A stretch of DNA of 64,000 nt, taken from Pseudomonadota bacterium. GTDB taxonomy: Bacteria; Pseudomonadota; Gammaproteobacteria; Burkholderiales; Rhodocyclaceae. The position numbers and the translations under genes are program-made. The stretch is from contig JAFEDI010000045.1 of NCBI GenBank assembly GCA_018241725.1, positions 1 through 64,000 on the forward strand, given 5' to 3'. Below, piece by piece: positions 34,180-43,060 of the stretch (the stretch's first letter is position 1; each line of letters starts with the position of its first letter). The notes under the pieces are model-generated. The model searched no databases, had not been told where the DNA came from, and saw only the letters and a program-made list of their open reading frames with translations.

Positions 34180-35085
34180 ATGAATGATTTAACCGACCCC
34201 AGTTACAGAACCATGAAAAGTCCCCGTCTGCTTGCCCGCCTCACCGACCAGGAAGACCTCAACTTCCTGCTCACCAACCGCCTGCCGCGTGCGCTGCTGA
34301 CCCGTTTCGTCGGCTGGTTCAGCAAGATCGAACATCCCCTCGTTGCACGCCTGTCCATCGCCATATGGAAAGCCTTCGCCGACCTGGACCTGTCGGAAGC
34401 GAAGAAGCAGGACTTCCGCAGCATGCACGACTGCTTCACGCGCGAGCTGAAGGACGGTGCACGGACCATAGCCACCGACCCGGCGGTGCTCAGCAGCCCC
34501 TGCGACGCCATCGTCGGCGCCTGCGGCACGCTTGACGGCGTCACCGCGCTGCAGGCCAAGGGCGCGCCCTACCCGCTCATCGACCTGCTCGGCGACCCGG
34601 CGCTGGTGGACACCTACCGGGACGGCAGCTACGTCACGCTGCGCCTCAAGTCGAGCATGTACCACCGCTTCCATTCCCCGGCGGACCTGCAGGTGGAGCA
34701 CGTCACCTATATCTCCGGCGACGTGTGGAACGTCAATCCGCCGGCCCTCAAGCGGGTCGAGCGCCTGTATTGCAAGAACGAGCGGGCGGTGATCCGTACC
34801 CGCCTCGCCGACGGCGCCCCGCTGACCCTGGTGCCGGTGGCGGCGATCCTCGTCGCCAGCATCCGCCTGCACTGGCTGGACGTGCTGCTGCACATCCGCT
34901 ACCACGGTCCCAACGAGATCCCCGCTACCGCCTGCTTCGCCAAGGGCCAGGAGATGGGCTGGTTCCAGCACGGCTCGACGATCATCGTCTTCGCACCGAA
35001 GGGTTTCAGCCTGTGCGCGGGGATTGGCGAAGGCAGCCCGATCCGCATGGGCGAGCCGCTGCTGCGCCGGCCGGACGCGACCTGA
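34180..35085 (+). CDS. psd: Phosphatidylserine decarboxylase
   Basis: The 301-residue proenzyme makes phosphatidylethanolamine from phosphatidylserine at the membrane. The self-cleavage site is present as HGSTI, with Ser266 becoming the pyruvoyl group; most homologues have LGST, so His in place of Leu is a small variation. The conserved YHRFHSP segment and the overall length fit the family. The start is the ATG at 34180, with only a weak GAAAG site. It diverges from the aminotransferase gene. Confidence 0.88.
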   Translation: MNDLTDPSYRTMKSPRLLARLTDQEDLNFLLTNRLPRALLTRFVGWFSKIEHPLVARLSIAIWKAFADLDLSEAKKQDFRSMHDCFTRELKDGARTIATDPAVLSSPCDAIVGACGTLDGVTALQAKGAPYPLIDLLGDPALVDTYRDGSYVTLRLKSSMYHRFHSPADLQVEHVTYISGDVWNVNPPALKRVERLYCKNERAVIRTRLADGAPLTLVPVAAILVASIRLHWLDVLLHIRYHGPNEIPATACFAKGQEMGWFQHGSTIIVFAPKGFSLCAGIGEGSPIRMGEPLLRRPDAT

Positions 35086-35115
35086 GCGCGTAGAGCACAA
35101 GCCGGATCTCAAGAG

Positions 35116-35147
35116 CTATTCGATAACGGAAAACAGCCTATTCGATA
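35116..35147 (+). promoter_or_regulatory. Direct repeat, candidate operator
   Basis: The 10-mer CTATTCGATA occurs at 35116-35125 and again at 35138-35147, 22 bp apart (two helical turns). It lies about 70-100 bp before the 3-hydroxybenzoate hydroxylase gene, where a pathway regulator would bind. The regulator is not identified. Confidence 0.45.
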
Positions 35148-35182
35148 GATTGCGTTTTCAAAATAGTTGGCGTCTTCCAAAC

Positions 35183-35196
35183 TTGATCTACATCAA
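35183..35196 (+). promoter_or_regulatory. FNR/ANR-type box
   Basis: TTGATCTACATCAA is a perfect match to the FNR/ANR consensus TTGAT-N4-ATCAA. It ends 18 bp before the ATG of the hydroxylase gene, close to the ribosome site. That location favours repression when oxygen is absent, but the transcription start is not known. Confidence 0.6.
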
Positions 35197-35214
35197 ATCA
35201 AACCAGGAGACGCC

Positions 35215-36417
35215 ATGAACACCACCCCCAACGCGCTGCCGGTCATCATCGCCGGCGGCGGCATCGGCGGCCTTGCCGCCGCCCTCGCCCTGACCCGCCG
35301 GGGCTTCTCCGTGAAGGTGCTCGAACAGGCCGCGCAGATCGGCGAGATCGGCGCCGGCATCCAGCTCGGCCCCAACGCCTTCCACGCCTTCGACGCCCTC
35401 GGCGTCGGTGACAAGGCCCGCGGCCGCGCCGTGTATACCGACTACATGGTCATGCACGACGCCCTCGACGAGAGCGTCGTCGGCCGCATCCCCACCGGCG
35501 AAGCCTTCCGCAAGCGTTTCGGCAATCCCTACGCGGTGATCCACCGGGTGGATGTGCACATGTCCCTCCTCGAAGGCGCCCAGGAAACCGGCCGCGTCGA
35601 GTTCCTGACCTCCACCCACGTCAGCCGCATCGAGCAGGATGCCGACAGCGTGACGGTGTACGACCAGCACGGCAACGCCCACCGCGGCATCGCGCTGATC
35701 GGCGCCGACGGCGTGCGCTCGGTGGTGCGCGAGCAGTTCGTCGGCGATCCGGCCCGCGTCACCGGCCATGTGGTGTACCGCGCGGTGGTGGACAAGAAGG
35801 ACTTCCCGGAAGACCTGCAGTGGAACGCCGCCAGCATCTGGGTCGGCCCCAACTGCCACCTGGTGCACTACCCGCTGCGCGGCGGCGAGCAATACAACGT
35901 CGTGGTCACCTTCCACAGCCGCCAGCAGGAGGAATGGGGCGTCACCGAAGGCAGCGCCGAAGAAGTCCAGAGCTACTTCCAGGGCATCTGCCCGAAGGCC
36001 CGCCAACTCATCGACCTGCCCAAGAGCTGGAAGCGCTGGGCCACCGCCGACCGGGAACCCATCGGCCAATGGACCTTCGGCCGAGTCACCCTGCTCGGCG
36101 ACGCCGCCCACCCGACCACCCAGTACATGGCCCAGGGCGCCTGCATGGCGATGGAAGACGCGGTCACCCTCGGCGAGGCCCTGCGCGTCCACGACAACGA
36201 CTTCGTCAAGGCCTTCGATCTCTACCAGCGCTCCCGCGTCGCGCGCACCGCCCGCATCGTGCTGTCGTCCCGCGAGATGGGCCGCATCTACCACGCCAAG
36301 GGCGTCGAGCGCCTGGTGCGCAACGACCTGTGGAAGGGCCGCAGCCCGGAGCGCTTCTACGACGCGATGGAATGGCTGTACGGCTGGAACGCCGACAACT
36401 GCCTGGCCAAAGACTGA
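35215..36417 (+). CDS. 3-hydroxybenzoate 6-hydroxylase
   Basis: The 400-residue FAD monooxygenase has GGGIGG (14-19) for FAD binding, a mid-protein GADGVRS motif and GDAAHPTTQYMAQGA for the flavin ribityl site, typical of class A aromatic hydroxylases. It converts 3-hydroxybenzoate to gentisate using NADH and O2. The name rests on the genes after it: gentisate dioxygenase, fumarylpyruvate hydrolase, maleylpyruvate isomerase and an AAHS-type transporter. A salicylate 5-hydroxylase would be multi-component and is excluded. AGGAG precedes the ATG at 35215. Confidence 0.88.
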   Translation: MNTTPNALPVIIAGGGIGGLAAALALTRRGFSVKVLEQAAQIGEIGAGIQLGPNAFHAFDALGVGDKARGRAVYTDYMVMHDALDESVVGRIPTGEAFRKRFGNPYAVIHRVDVHMSLLEGAQETGRVEFLTSTHVSRIEQDADSVTVYDQHGNAHRGIALIGADGVRSVVREQFVGDPARVTGHVVYRAVVDKKDFPEDLQWNAASIWVGPNCHLVHYPLRGGEQYNVVVTFHSRQQEEWGVTEGSAEEVQSYFQGICPKARQLIDLPKSWKRWATADREPIGQWTFGRVTLLGDAAHPTTQYMAQGACMAMEDAVTLGEALRVHDNDFVKAFDLYQRSRVARTARIVLSSREMGRIYHAKGVERLVRNDLWKGRSPERFYDAMEWLYGWNADNCLAKD

Positions 36418-36449
36418 GCCCCCATCCGAACCCGAACAGGAAGCCGACC

Positions 36450-37505
36450 ATGCAAGACCAAAGCCGTTTCGACACCCTGGGGCGTCTGGAAGACCTGCCC
36501 CTCGACTATCGCGAGGAACTCGCCCGCCTCAACCTCGTGCCCCTGTGGCCGAGCCTGCGCGCGGTGCTGCCCGCCGGCAAGCCGCAGCCCAACACCCGGC
36601 CGATCCACTGGCCCTACGAAACCCTGCGCCCGCTGCTGATGAAGGCCGGCGAGCTGACCCCCATCGAGAAGGCCGAACGCCGCGTGCTGGTGCTGGCCAA
36701 CCCCGGCCACGGCCTCGAGAAGATGCAGGCCAGCGCGGCGATGTACCTGGGCATGCAGTTGCTGCTGCCCGGTGAATGGGCGCCGGCTCACCGCCACACG
36801 CCCAACGCGGTACGGATGATCGTCGAAGGCGAAGGCGCCTACACCACCGTCGATGGCGAAAAGTGTCCGATGAGCCGCGGCGACCTGATCCTCACCCCGA
36901 CCGGCCTGTGGCACGAGCACGGCCACGACGGCGACGGCCCGGTGGTGTGGCTGGACGTGCTGGATCTGCCGCTGGTGTATTACATGGAGGCCTCCTACCA
37001 CATCGACGGCGAGCCCCAGACCATCAAGCCCGGCCGCGGCGACTGCAGCTACGCCCGCGGCGGCGTGGTGCCGACCCAGGTCTTCGCGCGCTCGAACAAG
37101 GCCTACCCGATGCTGCGCTACCCGTGGGTGGAAGCCCGCGCCGCGCTGGAGGCGCTGGCCGCCGATCAGCCTGAGCTACAAGCCGTGCAGGTCAGCTACG
37201 TGAATCCCGAGACCGGCGCCGACGCGGAGAACATCCTCGGCTTCTACGCGCTGATGCTGCGCCCCGGCCAGACGCTCAAGCTGCCGGCCCGCTCGCCGGC
37301 GATGGTCTTCCACCTGATCGAGGGTGGCATCGACGTGAGCATCGATGCACAGACCTTCTCCCTCGCCGAGGCCGACACCTGCTGCGCCCCCGGCTACACC
37401 CCGGTGCGCCTCTCCAACCGCTCCGCCAACAGCCCGGCCTTCGTCTTCATCGCCGACGAAACGCCGCTGCACCGCAAGCTCGGCGTCTTCGAGAACCGTG
37501 GCTGA
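36450..37505 (+). CDS. Gentisate 1,2-dioxygenase
   Basis: The 351-residue bicupin opens the gentisate ring to maleylpyruvate with Fe(II) and O2. The first cupin carries the iron ligands in PAHRHTPNA (His114, His116) and TGLWHEHGHD (His155 to His159). The second cupin (about 245-345) is present but lacks the full ligand set, as is usual for this family. It lies 32 nt after the hydroxylase gene and 37 nt before the hydrolase gene. Confidence 0.93.
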   Translation: MQDQSRFDTLGRLEDLPLDYREELARLNLVPLWPSLRAVLPAGKPQPNTRPIHWPYETLRPLLMKAGELTPIEKAERRVLVLANPGHGLEKMQASAAMYLGMQLLLPGEWAPAHRHTPNAVRMIVEGEGAYTTVDGEKCPMSRGDLILTPTGLWHEHGHDGDGPVVWLDVLDLPLVYYMEASYHIDGEPQTIKPGRGDCSYARGGVVPTQVFARSNKAYPMLRYPWVEARAALEALAADQPELQAVQVSYVNPETGADAENILGFYALMLRPGQTLKLPARSPAMVFHLIEGGIDVSIDAQTFSLAEADTCCAPGYTPVRLSNRSANSPAFVFIADETPLHRKLGVFENRG

Positions 37506-37542
37506 GCCAACACCCAACACACCCATACCAAGGAAAACCAAA

Positions 37543-38253
37543 ATGACCCAGCAGACCTACCTGTGGAACCCGCAACCCGTCTTCTCCCTGCCCGTGCAGG
37601 GCAGCGAGGCGCGCCTCCCCGTCAAGCGCATCTTCTGCGTCGGCCGCAACTACCACGCCCACGCCATCGAGATGGAGCGTCCGGTGGACAAGGCCACGAT
37701 GCGGCCTTTCTACTTCATCAAGGACGCCTCGACGCTGGTCGACTCCGGCGCCACCGTGCCCTACCCGGCCGGCACCCAGAACTACCACTACGAGATGGAA
37801 CTGGTGGTGGCCATCGGCCGCAGCGGCTTCCGCGTCACCGAAGCCGAAGCCGGCGAACTGATCTACGGCTACGCCGCCGGCCTCGACATGACCCGCCGCG
37901 ACCTGCAACTGGTGGCCCGCGAACAGGGCCGTCCGTGGGACCTGGGCAAGAACTTCGAGAAGTCCGCTGTGTGCAGCGAGATCGTGCCGGCCGGCGAACG
38001 CGGCGTGCTCGAAGCGGGCGCCATCAGCCTGGCCGTCAATGGCCAGACCAAGCAGTCCTCCGACCTCTCCAAGCTGATCTGGAACATCCGCGAGCTGATC
38101 GTCGATCTGTCCCAGCTCTACCACCTGGAGCCGGGCGACCTGATCTACACCGGCACCCCGGAAGGCGTCGGCGCCGTCAAGCCGGGCGACACCATCAGCG
38201 GCCATGTGGACGGCGTCGGCGACATCCGCCTGACCGTCGGCGCCCCCGAGTAA
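37543..38253 (+). CDS. Fumarylpyruvate hydrolase
   Basis: The 236-residue protein of the fumarylacetoacetate hydrolase family splits fumarylpyruvate to fumarate and pyruvate. The acidic metal-binding pattern is visible (NYHYEMELVVAIG, with the Glu-x-Glu pair) and the C-terminal core YTGTPEGVGAVKPGD is intact. The short length without an N-terminal SH3-like domain is typical of NagK-like enzymes. It is the third gene of the gentisate operon. Confidence 0.9.
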   Translation: MTQQTYLWNPQPVFSLPVQGSEARLPVKRIFCVGRNYHAHAIEMERPVDKATMRPFYFIKDASTLVDSGATVPYPAGTQNYHYEMELVVAIGRSGFRVTEAEAGELIYGYAAGLDMTRRDLQLVAREQGRPWDLGKNFEKSAVCSEIVPAGERGVLEAGAISLAVNGQTKQSSDLSKLIWNIRELIVDLSQLYHLEPGDLIYTGTPEGVGAVKPGDTISGHVDGVGDIRLTVGAPE

Positions 38254-38256
38254 GCC

Positions 38257-38895
38257 ATGAGGCTGCACAACTTCTTCCGCAGCGGCACGTCGCACCGGCT
38301 GCGCATCGCGCTGAACCTGAAGGGGCTGGACTACGAGTACCTGCCGGTGGATCTGCGCACCGAGCAGCACCTGGGCCCGGCCTTCAAGGCGCTCAACCCG
38401 CAAGGGCTGGTGCCAGCGCTGGAGACGGGCGGACAGGTACTGATCCAGTCGCCGGCGATCATCGAGTGGCTGGAAGAACGCCATCCCGAGCCACCGCTGC
38501 TGCCGAAAGACGCCGACGCCCGCGCCCACGTGCGGGCCCTGGCGGCCATCGTCGGCTGCGACATCCACCCGATCAACAACCGGCGCATCCTGGAATACCT
38601 GCGCCACACGCTGCACTGCGACGAGGCCGCCATCAACGCCTGGTGCGCCACGTGGATCGGCGCCGGCTTCGACGCCCTCGAAGCCCTGCTGGCCGCCGAC
38701 CCGCAGCGCGGCACCTTCTGCCATGGCAACACGCCAACGCTGGCCGATGTGTACCTGGTACCCCAGGTGGAGAGCGCCCGCCGCTTCAAGGTGGACCTGG
38801 CCCGCTGGCCGCTGATCCAGGCCGTGGACGCGGCCTGCCAGCAGCTCGACGCCTTCCGCCGCGCTGCGCCGGCCGTCCAGCCCGACGCCGGCTAA
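38257..38895 (+). CDS. Maleylpyruvate isomerase (zeta-class GST)
   Basis: The 212-residue protein is a zeta-class glutathione S-transferase, which isomerises maleylpyruvate to fumarylpyruvate using glutathione. The N-terminal thioredoxin-like half starts [19 protein letters not shown] with the expected Ser/Thr cluster, followed by NPQGLVPAL and [12 protein letters not shown] helical C-terminal half completes it. It begins 3 nt after the hydrolase stop. Together with the two genes before it, it defines the glutathione-dependent gentisate route. Confidence 0.9.
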   Translation: MRLHNFFRSGTSHRLRIALNLKGLDYEYLPVDLRTEQHLGPAFKALNPQGLVPALETGGQVLIQSPAIIEWLEERHPEPPLLPKDADARAHVRALAAIVGCDIHPINNRRILEYLRHTLHCDEAAINAWCATWIGAGFDALEALLAADPQRGTFCHGNTPTLADVYLVPQVESARRFKVDLARWPLIQAVDAACQQLDAFRRAAPAVQPDAG

Positions 38896-38925
38896 ACCCA
38901 CCCACAACGACAAACAAAGCGCGCA

Positions 38926-38949
38926 CCGCGATACCGCCCGGTATCGCGG
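38926..38949 (+). other. Intercistronic hairpin before the transporter gene
   Basis: CCGCGATACC pairs perfectly with GGTATCGCGG around a GCCC loop. It lies in the 94-bp gap between the isomerase gene and the broken transporter gene, with no T-run. It may protect the upstream mRNA or lower expression of the transporter. Confidence 0.5.
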
Positions 38950-38989
38950 ATGCCCCGGCACGCCCACCCAAAACGAGACGGAGACAAAA

Positions 38990-40333
38990 ATGAACCACGC
39001 GCGCACCGTGAACGTCACGGATTTCATCGCCCACCACGCCCTCAGCCCCTACCAGGTGCTGATCATCGTGCTGTGCTTCCTGATCGTCGCCATCGACGGC
39101 TTCGACACCGCCGCCATCGGCTTCCTGGCCCCGGCCATCCGCGCCGAATGGCAGCTGACACCGGGCGACATCGCGCCGCTGTTCGGCGCCGGCCTGGCCG
39201 GCCTGATGGCAGGCGCCTTCCTCTTCGGCCCCCTCGCCGACCGCTTCGGGCGCAAGAGCGTCCTGATTACCTGCGTGCTGTTCTTCGGCGTCGCCAGCCT
39301 GCTGTCGGCCTACTCGGGCTCGGCCACCGAACTGGTGATGTGGCGCTTCCTGACCGGCCTTGGCCTCGGCGGCGCGATGCCCAACTCGGTAACGCTGACC
39401 TCCGAGTTCTGCCCTGACAAGCGCCGCGCCTTCCTCGTCACGGCGATGTTCTGTGGTTTCACGGTCGGCTCGGCGCTGGGCGGGCTCGCCTCGGCTCATC
39501 TCGTCGAGGCCTACGGCTGGCGCTCGGTGCTCATGCTCGGCGGCGTGCTGCCGCTGGCCCTGCTGCCGGCGCTGGTCTGACGCCTGCCGGAATCCGTGCG
39601 TTACCTGGTCATGGAGAACAAGGGCTTCCACCGGGTCGCCGCCACATTGCGCCGCATCGATCCGGCGCAGGACTTCGACCAAGCGCACTTCATCGTCAGC
39701 CACCACAAGCCCACCGGCATGCCGGTCAGCCACCTGTTCCGGCCGGACCTGCTGCGCGGCACCCTGCTGCTGTGGCTGACCTTCTTCATGAGCCTGTTGG
39801 TCATCTACCTGCTGTCGAGCTGGCTGCCAACCTTCCTCAAGAGCACCGGCGTATCCCTGAAGACCGCCTCGCTGGTCACCACGATGTTCCAGGTCGGCGG
39901 CACGGTCGGCGCCATCGTGCTCGGCTGGCTGATGGACCGCGTCGCGCCGCACCGGGTCCTCGCCACCAGCTACATGCTCGCCGGTCTGTTCATCGCGGCC
40001 ATCGGCAGCCTGTCCGGCAACCCCGTACTGGCTGGCCTGGTGGTGTTCTGCGCAGGCTTCTGCGTGTCCGGCTCCCAAGTCGGCGCCAACGCCCTGTCCG
40101 CCGGTTTCTACCCGACGGACTGCCGCGCCACCGGCGTCAGCTGGGCCAACGGCGTCGGCCGGATGGGCTCGGTACTCGGTTCGGTGGGCGGCGGCGCGAT
40201 GCTCACGATGAACCTGCCGCTGTCGTCGGTGTTCATGATCGTCGGCCTGCCGGCAGTGATCGCGGGCCTGACGATGCTGATGTTCGGGCTACACCGCAAC
40301 CGACAACAGGCCGTCCAGCCGACGGCGGCCTGA
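38990..40333 (+). pseudogene. Aromatic acid MFS transporter (AAHS family), interrupted by an in-frame stop
   Basis: The reading frame runs 447 codons with 12 predicted membrane segments and the MFS motif [11 protein letters not shown] between helices 2 and 3. It resembles the aromatic acid/H+ symporters (PcaK, MhbT type) that would import 3-hydroxybenzoate or gentisate. Codon 197 (39578-39580) is TGA, and the frame continues unbroken in the same phase with RLPESVRYL. One base change explains it: TGG or CGA to TGA. Either the gene is freshly inactivated or the base is a sequencing error. The first half encodes only the first six helices. GGAG lies upstream of the ATG. Confidence 0.85.
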
Positions 40334-40514
40334 CAGGAGGCAAGTACCGACAAGCAGTGTCTCGATACATTTCCAGGCGACGAGGGCGTGGCGATCAGGC
40401 ATCCTTATGGTGTTCACCCGAATCGGGAACTTGGAGCGGCCGGGAATTTGGCGACCCCGTCACTCCGGCGCTCCTCAGGTGGGCACCCGCCACAACCCCA
40501 TTGAGCTTTGAGAA

Positions 40515-41759
40515 ATGAAATCGTCTCCTGACAATCACGCGCTGACCACCGACAACGTCCATTCCGACCGCCGCTTCGGCGTCGAGCATGGCGGCATCCA
40601 CAAACCGATCCACACTTCGGTGCAATATGGTTTCGACCGGGTCGAGGATCTGATCGGCGCGTTCCAGGGTACTTACAAGGGCGGCTACCAGTATGCCCGC
40701 CAGGGCACGCCGACCACGGCCGCCCTCGAAGCCAAGATCACCGCATTGGAAAACGGCGTGGGCACGGTGTGCTTCGCGACAGGCATGGGCGCCATCTCGG
40801 CAGTCTTCCTCACGCTGCTGCGCGCCGGTGACCACCTCGTGGCCAGCCGCTACATCTTCGGCAATACCAACAGCCTCCTCGGCACGATGGAAGGTCTGGG
40901 CGTCGCGGTAGACAAGGTCGATGCCTGTTCCGTCGAGGCGGTTGCTGCCGCCATCCGGCCGGAAACGCGCATGGTCTTCGTCGAGACGATCGCCAATCCG
41001 CGGACCCAGATTGCCGATCTGGCAGGCATCGGTGAGTTGTGCCGCCAGCGCGGGCTCATCTTCGTGGTCGACAACACGATCACTTCCCCGGCGCTGTTCC
41101 GGCCCCGTGCCGTCGGTGCCAGCCTGGTCATCAATTCGTTGACCAAGACCATCGCTGGTCATGGAGAAGCCCTCGGTGGCGCGGTCACCGATACCGGACT
41201 GTTCGACTGGACGCCCTATCCGAACATTTTTCCGGCCTATCGCAAGGGCGATCCCAAAGCCTGGGGCCTAGTGCAGATCCGCAAGAAAGGCCTGCGCGAC
41301 ACCGGCGCCACCCTGTCGTCGGAACAGGCGCACCGCATCAGCGTCGGCAGCGAAACCCTCGCCCTACGCGTGCAGCGAGCCAGCAGCACGGCACTCGCGC
41401 TGGCGCAATGGCTCGAACGCCATCCGAAGATCGATGCGGTCCACTACCCCTTCCTGCCGTCGCACCCTAACCACGAGCGCGCCACGAGCCTTTTCGCGGC
41501 CGGTTCCTGGCTGCTCAGCTTCGAACTGAGCGACCCGACGACGCTGGTGGACGTACTCAACCGCCTCAGCCTGCCGATCAAGGCCACCGGGCTGGGCGAC
41601 ACGCGCACGCTGATCATCCCGGTCGCGCCGACCATCTTCTGGGAGGCCGGCCAGGAAGCGCGCGCCGCAATGGGCATTGCCGAAGGCCTGATCCGCCTGT
41701 CGGTCGGCCTCGAAGACGAAGCCGACCTGATCGCCGACTTCGAGCGCGCGCTGGCTTGA
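40515..41759 (+). CDS. Cystathionine gamma-synthase family PLP enzyme
   Basis: The 414-residue protein belongs to the Cys/Met metabolism PLP family (fold type I): cystathionine gamma-synthases, methionine gamma-lyases and O-acetylhomoserine sulfhydrylases. It has YARQGTPTTAALE, the aspartate region VVDNTITSP and the Schiff-base lysine in NSLTKTIAGHGE (near residue 212). The exact reaction cannot be decided by eye. It is 181 bp downstream of the transporter pseudogene and convergent with the cyd operon. No SAM riboswitch is seen. Confidence 0.82.
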   Translation: MKSSPDNHALTTDNVHSDRRFGVEHGGIHKPIHTSVQYGFDRVEDLIGAFQGTYKGGYQYARQGTPTTAALEAKITALENGVGTVCFATGMGAISAVFLTLLRAGDHLVASRYIFGNTNSLLGTMEGLGVAVDKVDACSVEAVAAAIRPETRMVFVETIANPRTQIADLAGIGELCRQRGLIFVVDNTITSPALFRPRAVGASLVINSLTKTIAGHGEALGGAVTDTGLFDWTPYPNIFPAYRKGDPKAWGLVQIRKKGLRDTGATLSSEQAHRISVGSETLALRVQRASSTALALAQWLERHPKIDAVHYPFLPSHPNHERATSLFAAGSWLLSFELSDPTTLVDVLNRLSLPIKATGLGDTRTLIIPVAPTIFWEAGQEARAAMGIAEGLIRLSVGLEDEADLIADFERALA

Positions 41760-41763
41760 TTGA

Positions 41764-41800
41764 GAAAAAACTGTCGATTACCGGGAGGAATCCCTCCCGG
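41764..41800 (-). terminator. Possible terminator at the end of the cyd operon
   Basis: CCGGGAGG pairs with CCTCCCGG around a 4-nt loop (41781-41800), overlapping the last codons of cydX. On the reverse strand a T6 run follows, but about 12 nt after the stem, so this is not a standard terminator. Confidence 0.35.
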
Positions 41801-41894
41801 CGCGCCGGCTCTCCTCATGCTCCGCCCACAGGGCGTTGAGGATGGCCAGCAGCACCGCAAAACCGATACCCAGAATCCAGGCGAAATACCACAT
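41778..41894 (-). CDS. cydX: Cytochrome bd oxidase small subunit CydX
   Basis: This 38-residue ORF starts MWYFAWILGIGFAVLLAILN and ends in a charged tail containing AEHEES. That is the single-helix CydX/CbdX subunit that stabilises the heme d site of cytochrome bd. GAGGAGAAGG precedes the ATG, and the ORF begins 12 nt after cydB. It is too short for many gene finders. Confidence 0.9.
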   Translation of the reverse strand: MWYFAWILGIGFAVLLAILNALWAEHEESRRAGRDSSR

Positions 41895-41906
41895 CTGTCC
41901 TTCTCC

Positions 41907-43049
41907 TCAATAAGCCGAATGGCTGTTTTCCCGCACGTAGGCGGCGGTGACCTTGCCGCCCATGACGCGGTAGGCCCAGGCGGTGTAGGTGATGATGATC
42001 GGCATGAACAGCAGCGTGGCCACCAGCATGATGGTCAGGGTGAGCTGGCTGGAGACGCTATCCCATACCGTGAGGCTGGCGTTGGGATCGATGGACGACG
42101 GCAGGATGAACGGGAACAAGGCAGCCCCCGCGGTGCCGATGACCCCCACGATGGCCAGCGCCGAGGCCCAGAAAGCCGCCATCGTGCGCCCCGAGCGCGC
42201 CAGCGCCTGGGCTGCCGGTACTGCGACAAAGGCCACGGCCGGCAACGCCAAGGTCAGCGGGTAATGCCGGTAATTGGCAAACCACGCACCGGCTTCGCGC
42301 ACGACGGTCTTGGCGAGGGGGTTCGGCTGGGCCGCGGTATCCAGAGCGGACTGGATCACGTAGCCGGGAATGCCCATCCATAGCCACACACCGGCAGCCG
42401 CAAAGGCCAGCAGCATCAGCCCGCCGAAGAAGCCGGCCCCCCGCAAGGCACGCCACTGGAGCTCACCCTGGGTGCGATGGGCCAGGTAGATCGCACCGTG
42501 GAAGCTGATCATCGCCGACGACACCACGCCGCACAGCAGCGCGAACGGACTCAGCAATTCCCAGAACGAGCCCGAATAGGTGGACACCAGCTGCGCATCG
42601 AAGCTGAACGGCACGCCGAGGAAAAGATTACCGAAGGCCACACCGAAGATCAGCGGCGGCACCGCCCCTCCGACGAACAGCCCCCAGTCCCAGGTGCGCC
42701 GCCAGGTCGGGTTGTCGATCTTGCTGCGGTAATCGAAACCCACCGGCCGGAAGAACAGCGCCCACAATACTGCCAGCATGGCCCAGTAGAAGCCGGAGAA
42801 AGCCGTCGCATAGACCAGCGGCCAGGCCGCGAAGATCGCTCCACCGCCGGTGATGAACCACACCTGGTTGCCGTCCCAGTGGGGCCCGACGGTATTGATG
42901 ATGACCCGCCGTTCCACATCGTCGCGGCCGACGAAGGGCAGCAGCGTGCCGACGCCCATGTCGTGGCCGTCCATGATCGCGAAGCCCACCAGCAGCACGC
43001 CGACGAGCAGCCACCAGATCAGTTTGAGAGTCGTGTAATCGAGCAACAT
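41907..43049 (-). CDS. cydB: Cytochrome bd ubiquinol oxidase subunit II
   Basis: The 380-residue inner-membrane protein has about eight to nine membrane helices and the family pattern DGHDMGVGTLLPF with FITGGGAIFAAWP. It pairs with CydA in the quinol-oxidising, oxygen-reducing complex. The ATG at 43049 has AAGGAGA upstream and lies 11 nt after the cydA stop. The length is typical. Confidence 0.95.
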   Translation of the reverse strand: MLLDYTTLKLIWWLLVGVLLVGFAIMDGHDMGVGTLLPFVGRDDVERRVIINTVGPHWDGNQVWFITGGGAIFAAWPLVYATAFSGFYWAMLAVLWALFFRPVGFDYRSKIDNPTWRRTWDWGLFVGGAVPPLIFGVAFGNLFLGVPFSFDAQLVSTYSGSFWELLSPFALLCGVVSSAMISFHGAIYLAHRTQGELQWRALRGAGFFGGLMLLAFAAAGVWLWMGIPGYVIQSALDTAAQPNPLAKTVVREAGAWFANYRHYPLTLALPAVAFVAVPAAQALARSGRTMAAFWASALAIVGVIGTAGAALFPFILPSSIDPNASLTVWDSVSSQLTLTIMLVATLLFMPIIITYTAWAYRVMGGKVTAAYVRENSHSAY

Positions 43050-43060
43050 GTGGGTCTCCT

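Noticed and set aside
39578-39580. TGA in the MFS gene as a selenocysteine codon
   Set aside because: The position is at a membrane-loop junction of a transporter family with no selenoproteins, and no SECIS-like hairpin directly follows.
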